From: an uncultured Prevotellaceae bacterium
GTDB lineage: Bacteria; Bacteroidota; Bacteroidia; Bacteroidales; Muribaculaceae
Reading direction: 5' to 3'
NCBI GenBank assembly: GCA_900319525.1
Contig: ONOU01000006.1
Span: 50,692-114,691, forward strand
DNA length: 64,000 nucleotides
Positions 25,796-34,179 of this stretch are shown here, piece by piece (position 1 is the first letter of the stretch; the number at the start of each line of letters is the position of its first letter). A program made the translations under genes and the position numbers. The notes below the pieces were generated by a model. That model did no database searches. It saw only the letters and a program-made list of their open reading frames with translations, and had not been told where the DNA came from.

Positions 25796-28675
25796 ATGAT
25801 ATTTTCAGCTGTCCAGATTGCCCGGCCAAGAACTATCCGCAATATAGCTGTCATGGCACTGCTTGTGCTGGCGGCTCTTGCCGGCACCCCAGCGGGCGCG
25901 GTTTCTTTTTTACCCCTCATCCACAACTACGGTAAGGCTGACTATGGCGCCGGATTGCAGAATTGGGATCTGGCTCAGGGCAGTGGTGGCGAAATATATG
26001 TGGGCAACTCCCAGGGTGTGCTGTGTTATGACGGCTATAGCTGGACACTGACGCCACTGCCAGCGGGCGCGGTGGCGCGATCGCTGCTCATGGTGGGTGA
26101 ACGCCTGTATGTGGGCTCATACATGGACTTTGGCTACATGGAGCGTGACATGTATGGGCAGTTGCAGTACACGTCGTTGTGGCCCCAGGGCTATGCAGGC
26201 CATGACGATGAGATATGGAATATCGTCAAGGATAGTGACGGCACGGTCTATTTTCAATCCTTCTCGGGTTACTTTTCATTTGATGGCAAGAAGGTCGTGG
26301 CCCATTACGACGGCGCGATGCACCCGCTCTATTTCCATGAGGTGAGAGGGCATGTCTATGTCCAGGTTCAGGAAGGTGACTATTATCAATTGACCCGTGG
26401 CAAGCTGGTCAAGGTCATCGGGCGCGAGCAGGTGGGTGGCGACCACATTGTCGCCGCTGTGCCCGGGCGTGCAGGGCACATCATCATGTGCTCACAGTGG
26501 CATGGGCTGTTTGACTACGATGGCCGCCGGTGTGTGCCGTTGCGCACGGCCATTGATGGGGCATTGTGCTCAACCAATATCAACCGCGCCGCTTTTGTCG
26601 CCCGTGACTCGACCCTCGTGGTGGGGACTATCCTTGGGGGGATATATGGTATCGCGCTCGACGGGAGCCTCAAGTGGCATTACCACACGGGCAACCACTT
26701 GAACAACAACTCGGTGCTGCGCCTGATGGCCGATGCTGGCGGCAATGTGTGGGCGGCGCTGGACATCGGTGTGGCATTTATCAGCACCGCTTCACCCTAT
26801 TCGCTGCTCACTCCTGACAGCGGCCACTCGTCAATAGGCATGGTCTATGACGTGTTGCAGGTGCCCCCCTACCTGTACATCGCCACCAATCAGGCAGTGT
26901 GGCGTTACAATCTTGAGGGAGAGGGTGAGCACCGGTTTGAAAAAGTAACGGGTAGTGACGGTCAAAACTGGTATGCGACCTGTGCCGACGGCCAGTTACT
27001 TATAGGCCATAACGACGGTATCAGGCATGTCACGGGAACAAACTCAGTCCCGCTCGGCAAGCACAGCAGCAGCACGTGCTTGCGCATGGCTCGGCTCAAC
27101 GGGCAGGACGTGATGATCGAGTCCACCTACTATGTGATGCGCGTCTATGTCAAGCGTGGCGGGCAATGGGTGTATAGCCACGACGTGCAGGGTTTTCACG
27201 CCCCGGTGTCACAGTTTGAGGTTGATCCGCAGGGCAACCTGTGGCTGGCGCACATGAGCCGCGGTCTGTTCAAGGTGACACTGTCCAGCGACCTCAAGAC
27301 GGCCGACGTCAAGCGGTATGACGTGCTTGAGGGTGACACGGTGCGGGGCATGGTGCACGTGATGAAGGTGTGTGGCCGTGTGCTGTTCACGCTTGGGCAT
27401 CGTTTCTACACCTACAATGACATGACCGACTCTATTGAAGCATTTGACGACATGGGCGACCTGGGGCGCGAAGTGTGTGCCGCGACGATGGTCGATGACC
27501 GCACCTTCTGGCTCGCATCGAGCGACGGGTTCATGCTCATGAGGCGGGATTCCAGCGGGTACCGGCCGGTTAACTCGGTATCCTCGAGATTCTTTGGCTT
27601 GGATTGTAATGACAACAAGAATAATGTGTACGTCTGTGACGGCATCGCTTACTTTAACCTCAACAATGGGGTAGGGCGCTTGGATATGCGTCACCTGGAC
27701 AACGTTGCCGCCACCAGGCAGAAACTCTCTATCAGGTCGGTTACCACTACCGGACGCAAGGGCGTCGGGCGCCCCATGCTGGTGAACACCAGCCAGAAAA
27801 ACCGCGCGAAGTCCTTGTCTGCCATTACCGTGACCCTGTCGTTCCCGAACTTTGATTTCGGGCGGTATGTCTTTGATTTTCACTTGAAGGGCGGAGGCAC
27901 AGACCTGACCACCGAGGCAGACCACCCCCAGGTTACCTATTCGGCGTTGGCCTATGGCGACTTTTGCCTCACGTGCCAGGTCAAGACGATGGATGGGCAG
28001 GTAGTTGATACGGTCGATTATTACTTCTGCCATCCGCGGCCTTTCTATGCCTCGTGGTGGGCATGGCTTGTTTACTTGCTGTTGCTGGGTGGCCTGGCCT
28101 ACCTGCTAGTGCGGTACCGCACGCGCAAGACCGAGGAGAAATTGCGCCACCAGTTCGAGGACATGAGGCTGCAGCAGGATTTCAAGGTGCTGGAACAGGA
28201 AAAAATCATCGCCGAGCAGCGGCATCAGCTGCTGGAAGCGCAACTCAACGACAAGGCGCGCGAGGCGGCGTCGCTGGCGCTGGATGCTGCAGCGCGCAAT
28301 CAGGCGATAGAGAGCATCCGCGAGACCCTGCGCGAGAAGCGGCGCGAGGGGGCCGTCAGCCAGCGCGACATGTCGGCCATGCTCAGTCAGCTGGGCGAGA
28401 GTGCCGATAGCGACAACTTCTGGGAGGTGTATCAGAACAACTTCAACCTCATCCACAAGAATTTCTTCAAGAACCTCAAGGCGCAGTATCCGGCGCTCAC
28501 GCCCACCGATCTGCGATTCTGCGCATTGCTGCGCCTCAACCTCTCGACCAAGGACATCGCTCAATTCACGGGCCTGAGCGTGCGTGGCGTGGAGGGCGCC
28601 CGCTACCGCCTGCGCAAGAAACTTAACTTGCCAGAGGGTGCGCACCTTGTCGATTTTCTCATCAACTACGAGTAA
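25796..28675 (+). CDS. Membrane-tethered propeller sensor / HTH transcriptional regulator (PUL regulator)
   Basis: This 959-aa protein appears to sense glycan in the periplasm and act directly on DNA. The N-terminus has a signal anchor or signal peptide (about 17-36). A long region of propeller-like repeats (about 40-670) is followed by a Y_Y_Y-type Ig domain (about 680-745), one transmembrane helix (about 752-774, WWAWLVYLLLLGGLAYLLV), a charged coiled coil (about 775-870) and a C-terminal LuxR-type helix-turn-helix (LTPTDLRFCALLRLNLSTKDIAQFTGLSVRGVEGARYRL). No histidine-kinase or receiver domain is present, so it is not a hybrid two-component system. It is divergent from susC across 333 bp that hold both promoters and an inverted repeat, so it probably controls this PUL. 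Confidence 0.88.
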   Translation: MIFSAVQIARPRTIRNIAVMALLVLAALAGTPAGAVSFLPLIHNYGKADYGAGLQNWDLAQGSGGEIYVGNSQGVLCYDGYSWTLTPLPAGAVARSLLMVGERLYVGSYMDFGYMERDMYGQLQYTSLWPQGYAGHDDEIWNIVKDSDGTVYFQSFSGYFSFDGKKVVAHYDGAMHPLYFHEVRGHVYVQVQEGDYYQLTRGKLVKVIGREQVGGDHIVAAVPGRAGHIIMCSQWHGLFDYDGRRCVPLRTAIDGALCSTNINRAAFVARDSTLVVGTILGGIYGIALDGSLKWHYHTGNHLNNNSVLRLMADAGGNVWAALDIGVAFISTASPYSLLTPDSGHSSIGMVYDVLQVPPYLYIATNQAVWRYNLEGEGEHRFEKVTGSDGQNWYATCADGQLLIGHNDGIRHVTGTNSVPLGKHSSSTCLRMARLNGQDVMIESTYYVMRVYVKRGGQWVYSHDVQGFHAPVSQFEVDPQGNLWLAHMSRGLFKVTLSSDLKTADVKRYDVLEGDTVRGMVHVMKVCGRVLFTLGHRFYTYNDMTDSIEAFDDMGDLGREVCAATMVDDRTFWLASSDGFMLMRRDSSGYRPVNSVSSRFFGLDCNDNKNNVYVCDGIAYFNLNNGVGRLDMRHLDNVAATRQKLSIRSVTTTGRKGVGRPMLVNTSQKNRAKSLSAITVTLSFPNFDFGRYVFDFHLKGGGTDLTTEADHPQVTYSALAYGDFCLTCQVKTMDGQVVDTVDYYFCHPRPFYASWWAWLVYLLLLGGLAYLLVRYRTRKTEEKLRHQFEDMRLQQDFKVLEQEKIIAEQRHQLLEAQLNDKAREAASLALDAAARNQAIESIRETLREKRREGAVSQRDMSAMLSQLGESADSDNFWEVYQNNFNLIHKNFFKNLKAQYPALTPTDLRFCALLRLNLSTKDIAQFTGLSVRGVEGARYRLRKKLNLPEGAHLVDFLINYE

Positions 28676-28693
28676 CTTTAAACAACATTGAAT

Positions 28694-29785
28694 ATGAATA
28701 CCATCGACATTGACAGGATATTGTCGCAGTTTGAAATCATTGGACAGGTGCAGAGCGTCGCTCCCCTGGGCGAAGGACTCATCAACGACACCTACCGTGT
28801 GGCTACTGCGGGTGACCAGGCGCCCGACTATGTGCTGCAGCGCATCAATAACGCTGTTTTCCAGGACGTGGACCTGTTGCAGCACAACATTGAGGTGGTG
28901 ACCGCGCACATCCGCCGCAAGCTGGAAGCCGCTGGCACCGACGATGTGGAGCGCAAGGTGCTGCAGCTGGTCAAGGCACGCGACGGCAAGACCTACTATC
29001 GTGATGACGAGGGGCGATACTGGCGTGTGACGGTGTTTATTCCCGACTCGTTCACCCATCAGGCCGTGACACCCCAGAGCGCATTCGACGCGGGGAAAGC
29101 ATTCGGCCAGTTTGAGCAGATGCTGGTGGATGTGCCCGAGCAGCTGGGCGAGACGATCCCCGACTTTCACAATATGGAACTGCGCATGCGCCAGCTGCGT
29201 GAGGCCGCACAGCGCGATGCGGTGGGTCGACTGGATGCCGTGCGAGGCATCATCGATGAGCTGGAACGTGACGCCGACTGGATGTGCCAGGCCGAGCGGC
29301 TCTACCGCGAGGGCAAGCTGCCCAAGCGCATCTGCCACTGCGACACCAAGGTGAACAATATGCTCTTTGACAGCCAGGGACGTGTGCTGTGTGTCATCGA
29401 CCTGGACACCGTGATGCCGTCGTTCATCTTCTCGGATTACGGCGACTTCCTGCGCACCGGTGCCAATCTCACCACCGAGGACGACCCCGACGAGTCCCAC
29501 GTGGGGTTCAACGCAGAGATTTTCAAGTCATTCACCACGGGGTATCTCGAATCGGCGCTCAGTTTCCTTACGCCCATCGAGGTGGAGCATCTGCCCTATG
29601 CCGTGGCCCTGTTCCCGTTCATGCAGTGCGTGCGCTTCCTGGCCGACTACATCAATGGCGACACCTACTACAAGGTCAAGTACGCGACCCACAACCTGGA
29701 CCGCGCCCGCAACCAGTTGGCACTGTACCGCGATGTGCGCAGGCACGATGCCATGATGGCCGACTTTATCAATAAGCTGCTCTAA
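28694..29785 (+). CDS. Aminoglycoside-phosphotransferase-fold sugar kinase, NahK-like
   Basis: This 363-aa protein has the APH kinase fold: an N-lobe glycine-rich start (VAPLGEGLINDTYRV) with VLQRIN as the likely ATP-binding Lys-equivalent region, the catalytic Brenner motif ICHCDTKVNNMLF and the metal-binding CVIDLDTV. Bacteroidota proteins of this type are usually annotated as N-acetylhexosamine 1-kinase-like enzymes. It probably phosphorylates a sugar or amino sugar at C1 in the cytoplasm. It follows the PUL regulator by 18 bp and is likely co-transcribed, which would link it to use of the sugars released. ATG at 28694 is preferred over an in-frame TTG at 28688. Substrate unknown. Confidence 0.8.
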   Translation: MNTIDIDRILSQFEIIGQVQSVAPLGEGLINDTYRVATAGDQAPDYVLQRINNAVFQDVDLLQHNIEVVTAHIRRKLEAAGTDDVERKVLQLVKARDGKTYYRDDEGRYWRVTVFIPDSFTHQAVTPQSAFDAGKAFGQFEQMLVDVPEQLGETIPDFHNMELRMRQLREAAQRDAVGRLDAVRGIIDELERDADWMCQAERLYREGKLPKRICHCDTKVNNMLFDSQGRVLCVIDLDTVMPSFIFSDYGDFLRTGANLTTEDDPDESHVGFNAEIFKSFTTGYLESALSFLTPIEVEHLPYAVALFPFMQCVRFLADYINGDTYYKVKYATHNLDRARNQLALYRDVRRHDAMMADFINKLL

Positions 29786-29802
29786 TCGACCCGGCGGAGA
29801 TG

Positions 29803-30198
29803 TCACATCGATTGGACAAACTCCATGGGCAGGAAAACATTGCTGGCATCAAGGGCCGCGCGGAATAGCGGGGCGATCTGTTCGTCGCGGAAGCCGGCGA
29901 TGCCGCAACCGATGCGTGTCACGAGGAACTTGAGCTCCTTGTGGCTTTTGGCAAACTCGATGAACTCGTCAACGTAGGGCTTGATGGTCTCCACGCCTCC
30001 CTGCATCGTGGGGATGGCGTAGCTGCGGCCCTGAAGACCTACGCCCTGGCCCCAAACCGCGCCAAACCGCAGTACTGCCGCGCGGGCCGCTCCACCGCCA
30101 TGCATGCCAGCAAGGTTGCTGCCAAAGACAAAAATCTCGTTCTCCTTCAACTCCGATATCATTTCCGGCGTATATTCTCTATCATACACTTTATCCAT
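29803..30198 (-). CDS. A1S_2505-like 'phage non-structural' family protein
   Basis: This 131-aa cytoplasmic protein is recognisable by NEIFVFGSNLAGMHGGGAAR, GQGVGLQGRSYAIPTMQGG and FLVTRIGCGIAGFRDEQIAPLF. These match a widespread small family named after an Acinetobacter phage protein (A1S_2505). The glycine-rich FGSN...HGGGAA and TRIGCGIAGF segments recall a macro-like nucleotide-binding fold, but the biochemical function is not known. ATG at 30198 is chosen because the predicted promoter start (about 30232) leaves no room for a useful leader before the upstream ATG at 30225. It is a single-gene unit with no phage genes around it. Confidence 0.75.
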   Translation of the reverse strand: MDKVYDREYTPEMISELKENEIFVFGSNLAGMHGGGAARAAVLRFGAVWGQGVGLQGRSYAIPTMQGGVETIKPYVDEFIEFAKSHKELKFLVTRIGCGIAGFRDEQIAPLFRAALDASNVFLPMEFVQSM

Positions 30199-30238
30199 AA
30201 TCCTCAATCTTGATTCATTACTCAATATTCCCTAAATG

Positions 30239-30269
30239 CAAAGGTATCAGTATCTTTTGAATTAACAAA
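30239..30269 (-). promoter_or_regulatory. Promoter of the A1S_2505-like gene
   Basis: On the minus strand TTTG (30266-30269), 19 nt, TACCTTTG (30239-30246). The predicted start point is near 30232, 34 bp before ATG 30198. Confidence 0.75.
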
Positions 30270-30637
30270 AAGTTTTGAGGGAAACGATAAAGATTTCCTT
30301 GTCGCAGCAGGTGGCCCTTTTGGGCATGGGTTTAATGTGATTAGACACTCTTTGAAAACAATTAAACCGCCGTATGCCGAACAGCACCTATGGTGGTGTG
30401 GGAGGAAGAGGAGCGAAAGCCAAAACTCTCGCTCCCCGAACTACCCGATTTTTTGGAGTTCCCAGGGAATGTCGATTTGTTTTGAACGAGCAATGAGTTT
30501 TGTCCAAAAAGAAGATGTTTTAATCGTTTTGGATGAAACTCATTTAGGCTTTGCAACATTTGTACTCCCAAAATTTCATCATTTCAAATTTGGTCTTTTT
30601 GATGTTAGTAATAGCATTTGGATCCAGATGCTCCAAT
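30270..30637. other. Non-coding or relic stretch upstream of the tmRNA gene
   Basis: I see no convincing gene here. A plus-strand open frame (30337-30639, 100 codons) has no recognisable motif and an unlikely composition (Trp/Ser/Arg/Phe mix), and lacks a promoter. The sequence is more A/T-rich than its neighbours. Confidence 0.4.
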
Positions 30638-30674
30638 AAAAAACAAGTAACCATCTGTATGTCAGATAGTTACT
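30638..30674 (-). terminator. tmRNA terminator
   Basis: On the minus strand, AGTAAC-ATCTG pairs with CAGAT-GTTACT (one internal mismatch, 5-nt loop) and is followed by a T-rich stretch. It starts about 10 nt after the mature tmRNA 3' end. Confidence 0.8.
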
Positions 30675-30683
30675 CGTGCTTTG

Positions 30684-31080
30684 TGGAGCTGGAGGGGTTT
30701 GAACCCTCGTCCAAACGTGGAACTAATAAGGTTTCTACATGCTTAGTCTTGGCTTGGTTTTCGACCGCCGGCAGGCCCAAGACGACCAACCGGTGGCTTA
30801 TCCTCTAAATTTCGGACTTGGCCCGAGGCTTGCCTTGTCCTATCGCCGATATTCCTGCACCACCGTTTCAACCCGCCTCGGCGCGAGGGCAGTTGGGTGA
30901 TGTCTCGTCACTGCCCCTTGGGCAGCGATAAAGCCGAACTTACTGTTCTTCGGTTAGGCAGCGAGAGCGTAGTTGTTTTCGCCATTTAATTGTGTCAATG
31001 ACTGATATTTAAGAGCATAGCCATTATCGCTCTGCATGCTTGCTTACCACCTCTACACGCTGTCAAAGCCAGTCAGCCCC
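30684..31080 (-). ncRNA. ssrA: Transfer-messenger RNA (tmRNA)
   Basis: tmRNA rescues stalled ribosomes and tags the incomplete protein for degradation. On the minus strand the RNA begins GGGGCTGACTGGCTTTGACA, a typical tmRNA 5' end, and ends with the T-arm GGTTCAAACC and acceptor strand CAGCTCCA. The seven-base acceptor stem pairs GGGGCTG with CAGCTCC (one G-U). The tag frame lies at 30954-30983: the resume codon GGC and following codons read GENNYALAA and then TAA, the Bacteroidales tag type. A CCA end is not encoded. Length is about 397 nt. It has its own promoter upstream and terminator downstream. Confidence 0.95.
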
Positions 31081-31108
31081 AATAGTATGTATCCGTGTAA
31101 ACGGCCTG

Positions 31109-31139
31109 CAAAGGTACAATAAATTTTGTGCCAAACAAT
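31109..31139 (-). promoter_or_regulatory. tmRNA promoter
   Basis: On the minus strand ATTG (31136-31139), 19 nt, TACCTTTG (31109-31116). The start point would be near 31102, about 22 nt before the mature 5' end, consistent with RNase P trimming. Confidence 0.7.
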
Positions 31140-31167
31140 CGGTTTGGCGCATTTTTTATCAGAAAAA

Positions 31168-31791
31168 TCAGATTTCCTCGACCAATTGGTGCCAGTAGGG
31201 GGAGCGCTCGGGGGTGAATGCGCCAGCCTGGAGGTGCTGGTAAATGTGCAGGCAGGCCCAGGCGTCGATAGCGGCATAGCGCTGCTGGGCGTCGGTGAGT
31301 TCTGTGGCTTCCCAGTTAGAGAGTTGCTGTCCCTTGCTGATCTTGTGCTGGAAGAGGATGGCGTAGATCTTCTGCAGGCTCATGTCGGTGATTTCATACT
31401 CCTTGACGAGTTGCTGGAGCTCGATAAAGCCTGCGGGGCGGATGTCACACAGGCGGGTGAGCTGGTGAAAGTCGTCGGTGGTCGAGAGCCCTATCTTGGT
31501 GATGCCGGGGTCCTCTAGGTATTGTTTAAGCGGGGTAGGGATACCGGTTTTGTTGAGGCGGAACAGGAAAGCGTCGGTGGCGGTGGATAGTTGCAGCAGC
31601 GCGACCTTGTGGTGCTCGCCGCGCTTGAAGCTGGGCCGGGTCTCGGTATCGAATCCGGCCATTGCCGACGTGCGCAGGGCGGTAACGGCGCTCTTGACCT
31701 GTGAGATGGCGTTAATGACATGGATGCGCCCGGGGAAGGTGACTTGGGGCATCTGGTTTATGTCTTGTTTGTCTATTGATACAACGTGCAT
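31168..31791 (-). CDS. DEDDy-type 3'-5' exonuclease (RNase D-like domain)
   Basis: This 207-aa stand-alone exonuclease domain resembles the catalytic part of RNase D and of WRN exonuclease. The DEDDy residues are visible: Asp48 and Glu50 in AGFDTETRPSF, an Asp in LSTTDDFHQL and the C-terminal YAAIDAWACLHIY (Tyr and Asp). There is no HRDC or helicase domain, so it may act on RNA or DNA; the target is unknown. ATG 31791 (MHVVSIDKQDINQMPQVTFPG) matches where Bacteroidales homologues begin; upstream in-frame codons overlap the promoter. The predicted start point lies only a few bases before this ATG. It is 22 bp from its promoter and convergent with nothing. Confidence 0.85.
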   Translation of the reverse strand: MHVVSIDKQDINQMPQVTFPGRIHVINAISQVKSAVTALRTSAMAGFDTETRPSFKRGEHHKVALLQLSTATDAFLFRLNKTGIPTPLKQYLEDPGITKIGLSTTDDFHQLTRLCDIRPAGFIELQQLVKEYEITDMSLQKIYAILFQHKISKGQQLSNWEATELTDAQQRYAAIDAWACLHIYQHLQAGAFTPERSPYWHQLVEEI

Positions 31792-31799
31792 GATGGGTG

Positions 31800-31831
31800 C
31801 AAAGGTAGCGCTTTTGGCCGAGTGCTGCAAG
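31800..31831 (-). promoter_or_regulatory. Promoter of the exonuclease gene
   Basis: On the minus strand CTTG (31828-31831), 20 nt, TACCTTTG (31800-31807). The start point would fall near 31793, giving an almost leaderless mRNA if ATG 31791 is the start. Confidence 0.65.
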
Positions 31832-31853
31832 AGGTCGTGCCGATTTTAGTTGG

Positions 31854-34076
31854 TTACATGCGTTCCACTTGCTTGACGCCCTTGACTCCCTGAATTTTCT
31901 TTACCAGGTCGTCGAGCAGCGTGATGTCACTGATGTTGACGCTGAGCACGCCCTCAAACAGGCCGCCCTCGGCCTGGACCGAGATGCTGCGCAGCAGGCA
32001 GTTATCGGTCTTGTTGATGACCGATGTGATGGACGAGACGATGCCGATGTCGTCGCGTCCGAGCACCTTGAGCGTGGCGACGAACTGGCTGCCGGCCTTG
32101 CCTGTCCAGCGGGTGCGGATGATGCGGTAGGGGTACCGTTGACTGAGGTGGCGCAGGTTCTTGCAGTCGTTGCGGTGTATCTTGATGGCTCCGTCGCTGG
32201 CGATGAATCCCGTGATGCGGTCGCCAAAGATGGGGTTGCAGCAGCGTGCCAGTTTGTAATTGACGCCCTTGACATCGTCGCCGATGGTGAGGATGTCGTC
32301 GTTGTTGTGCTGGCGCTCGTCGGCAGGGGTGGGTGGCTGCAGGACGAACTCCTCGGCGGTGCCGCGGCTCGTGGTCTCGTCCTTCTTGGCGATGAGGTCC
32401 TCGTATTGCTCGACAACGGTGTTGACGTCGATGACGTCATCCTGAATGGCCGCAAAGAATTCGGTCGATGTCTTGTAGCCCATCCTCTTGATGACGCGTG
32501 CCAGCGTGGCGTCGTCGGGCTCTATCTTGCGGTTCTTGAAACGCCGTTGCAGGGTCTCGCGCGCGAGCTGCGCCTGGCGGGCCTTGCGCTCGTTGATGGC
32601 GTTCTTGATCTTGTTGCGTGCGCGGCTGGTGACGGCGATGTTGAGCCAGTCGAGTCGGGGCGTCTGGGTGTTGGACGTGATGATCTCGACGGTGTCCCCG
32701 CTGCGCAGCCGGTAATTGATCTTCTGGTTCTTGCCATCGACCTTGCCGCCCATGCATGTGCTGCCCACGCGGGAGTGGATGTGGAAGGCAAAGTCGAGGA
32801 TGGTTGCCCCCTGCGGCAGGCGGATGAGGTCTCCCTTGGGCGTGAAGACAAACACCTCGTTGTTGTAGAGGTTGGTGTCCATGTTGCGCATGAGGCTCAT
32901 CTGGCCTTCCCGTCCGCTGGCCTCGAGCATCTCGCGCACCTCATTCATCCACTTGTCCACATCGCCGTCGCTCTTGACACCCTTGTAGCGCCAGTGTGCC
33001 GCGACGCCTCGCTCGGCGGTCTCGTCCATGCGGCGTGACCTGATCTGCACCTCGACCCATCTGTTGTCGGGGCCATAGACGGTGATGTGCAGTGACTCAT
33101 ACCCGTTGCTCTTAGGGATGGTTATCCAATCCTTGAATCGCGAGGGGTTGGCTTTGTAGATGTCGGTGACGATAGAGTAGGCGAGCCAGCAGGCGCGTTT
33201 CTCATCCTTTGGGGTGGTGTCCAGGATAATGCGTATGGCAAACAGGTCATAGATGCCGCTCAGGTCCACGCCTTGCTTTTGCATCTTCTGCCAGATGCTG
33301 TTGATGGACTTGGTGCGTCCCTTGAGTTCAAATTTGAGCCCTTCCTGTTCGAGCCGCTCCTTGATGGGCTTGATGAAGTCCTGCACATAGCGGTCGCGGG
33401 CCTCCTTGGTCTCCTGCAGGCGGTTGGCAATCTGGTCAAAGACCTTGCGGTCCAGATACTTGAGCGAAATGTCCTCGAGCTCGTTCTTGATGGCGTACAG
33501 GCCCAGCTTGTGTGCCAGTGGCGCATACAGGTAGCGTGACTCACTGGCAATCTCGTGGACAAACTTTTGGTTGGGATGGTGGTTGATGAAGCGCATGAGC
33601 GCCAGGCGATCGACGGTCATGATGAGGATGACGCGCACGTCCTCGGCAAACGAGAGCAGCAGTTTGTGGAAGTTCTCGTTCTCGACGGCGGCCTGCTTCT
33701 TGTACAGCGGGACGATGTGCAGCAGGCCGTGCACGATGGTGGCGATATCGTTGCCAAAGAGGGCCCTCACCTTGTCCACGGTCAGGTAGTCGCCGCGGCA
33801 CAGGTTATAGATCATCGTAGCGATGACCATAGTACGGTCGGGGGCGATGCTGTCACACAGGGCGTTGGCCGTGCGCAGGTGGCGCAGCACAGGGTTGAGG
33901 CCATACTGGTCGCGCTTGAAAATCCCTGCCACAGTGATGCCGTCATGGATGAGCCGGTGCACTGTGTCGATGTCTTGGCGGGTCAACTGGCGGCCCAGCT
34001 TGTCGTGCAGTTCCTTGACCAGCCGCAGCAGTTCTTGTTGCTCCTCATGTGTGAAATATGGTTGCTTTATCTCCAT
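31854..34076 (-). CDS. RelA/SpoT family (p)ppGpp synthetase with degraded HD hydrolase site
   Basis: This 740-aa long RSH enzyme makes the stringent-response alarmone (p)ppGpp. Domains in order are HD (about 20-200), RelA_SpoT synthetase (about 240-355; RTKSINSIWQKM, SRFKDWITIPKSNGYESLH, EVQIRSRRMDETAERG), TGS (about 405-465; VFVFTPKGDLIRLPQGATIL), a conserved helical region and a C-terminal ACT domain (about 665-740; LKVLGRDDIGIVSSITSVI). In bifunctional enzymes the HD motif reads LLHDVVEDT; here the aligned segment is MIYNLCRGDYL, so the metal-binding His-Asp pair is gone. The synthetase loop keeps RFKD. It therefore looks synthetase-only, like the RelA-type partner of the two RSH proteins common in Bacteroidales. 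Confidence 0.93.
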   Translation of the reverse strand: MEIKQPYFTHEEQQELLRLVKELHDKLGRQLTRQDIDTVHRLIHDGITVAGIFKRDQYGLNPVLRHLRTANALCDSIAPDRTMVIATMIYNLCRGDYLTVDKVRALFGNDIATIVHGLLHIVPLYKKQAAVENENFHKLLLSFAEDVRVILIMTVDRLALMRFINHHPNQKFVHEIASESRYLYAPLAHKLGLYAIKNELEDISLKYLDRKVFDQIANRLQETKEARDRYVQDFIKPIKERLEQEGLKFELKGRTKSINSIWQKMQKQGVDLSGIYDLFAIRIILDTTPKDEKRACWLAYSIVTDIYKANPSRFKDWITIPKSNGYESLHITVYGPDNRWVEVQIRSRRMDETAERGVAAHWRYKGVKSDGDVDKWMNEVREMLEASGREGQMSLMRNMDTNLYNNEVFVFTPKGDLIRLPQGATILDFAFHIHSRVGSTCMGGKVDGKNQKINYRLRSGDTVEIITSNTQTPRLDWLNIAVTSRARNKIKNAINERKARQAQLARETLQRRFKNRKIEPDDATLARVIKRMGYKTSTEFFAAIQDDVIDVNTVVEQYEDLIAKKDETTSRGTAEEFVLQPPTPADERQHNNDDILTIGDDVKGVNYKLARCCNPIFGDRITGFIASDGAIKIHRNDCKNLRHLSQRYPYRIIRTRWTGKAGSQFVATLKVLGRDDIGIVSSITSVINKTDNCLLRSISVQAEGGLFEGVLSVNISDITLLDDLVKKIQGVKGVKQVERM

Positions 34077-34122
34077 CTGACGCTCTTTTTTGGGGCAAAT
34101 TTAGTCTTTTTGTGACAAATTG

Positions 34123-34154
34123 CTTGCAGGAACATGACTAAAAATGTAATTTTG
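34123..34154 (+). promoter_or_regulatory. Promoter of the DUF4301 gene
   Basis: CTTG (34123-34126), 20 nt, TAATTTTG (34147-34154) fits the Bacteroidota consensus. It is 26 bp before ATG 34180. A minus-strand -7 candidate for the RelA gene (TAAATTTG at 34096-34103) lies in the same spacer. Confidence 0.7.
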
Positions 34155-34179
34155 GGACATAATTTAAAATCCTATCGCT

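Noticed and set aside
25796-28675. Hybrid two-component sensor
   Set aside because: The protein has the propeller and Y_Y_Y region but no histidine kinase, ATPase or receiver motifs before its HTH domain.
28106-29500. Minus-strand open frame opposite the regulator and kinase genes
   Set aside because: It spans two genuine genes with clear domains and has no motif of its own.
30337-30639. A 100-codon plus-strand open frame before the tmRNA terminator
   Set aside because: Poor composition, no promoter, no recognisable family; overlaps the terminator side of the tmRNA gene.
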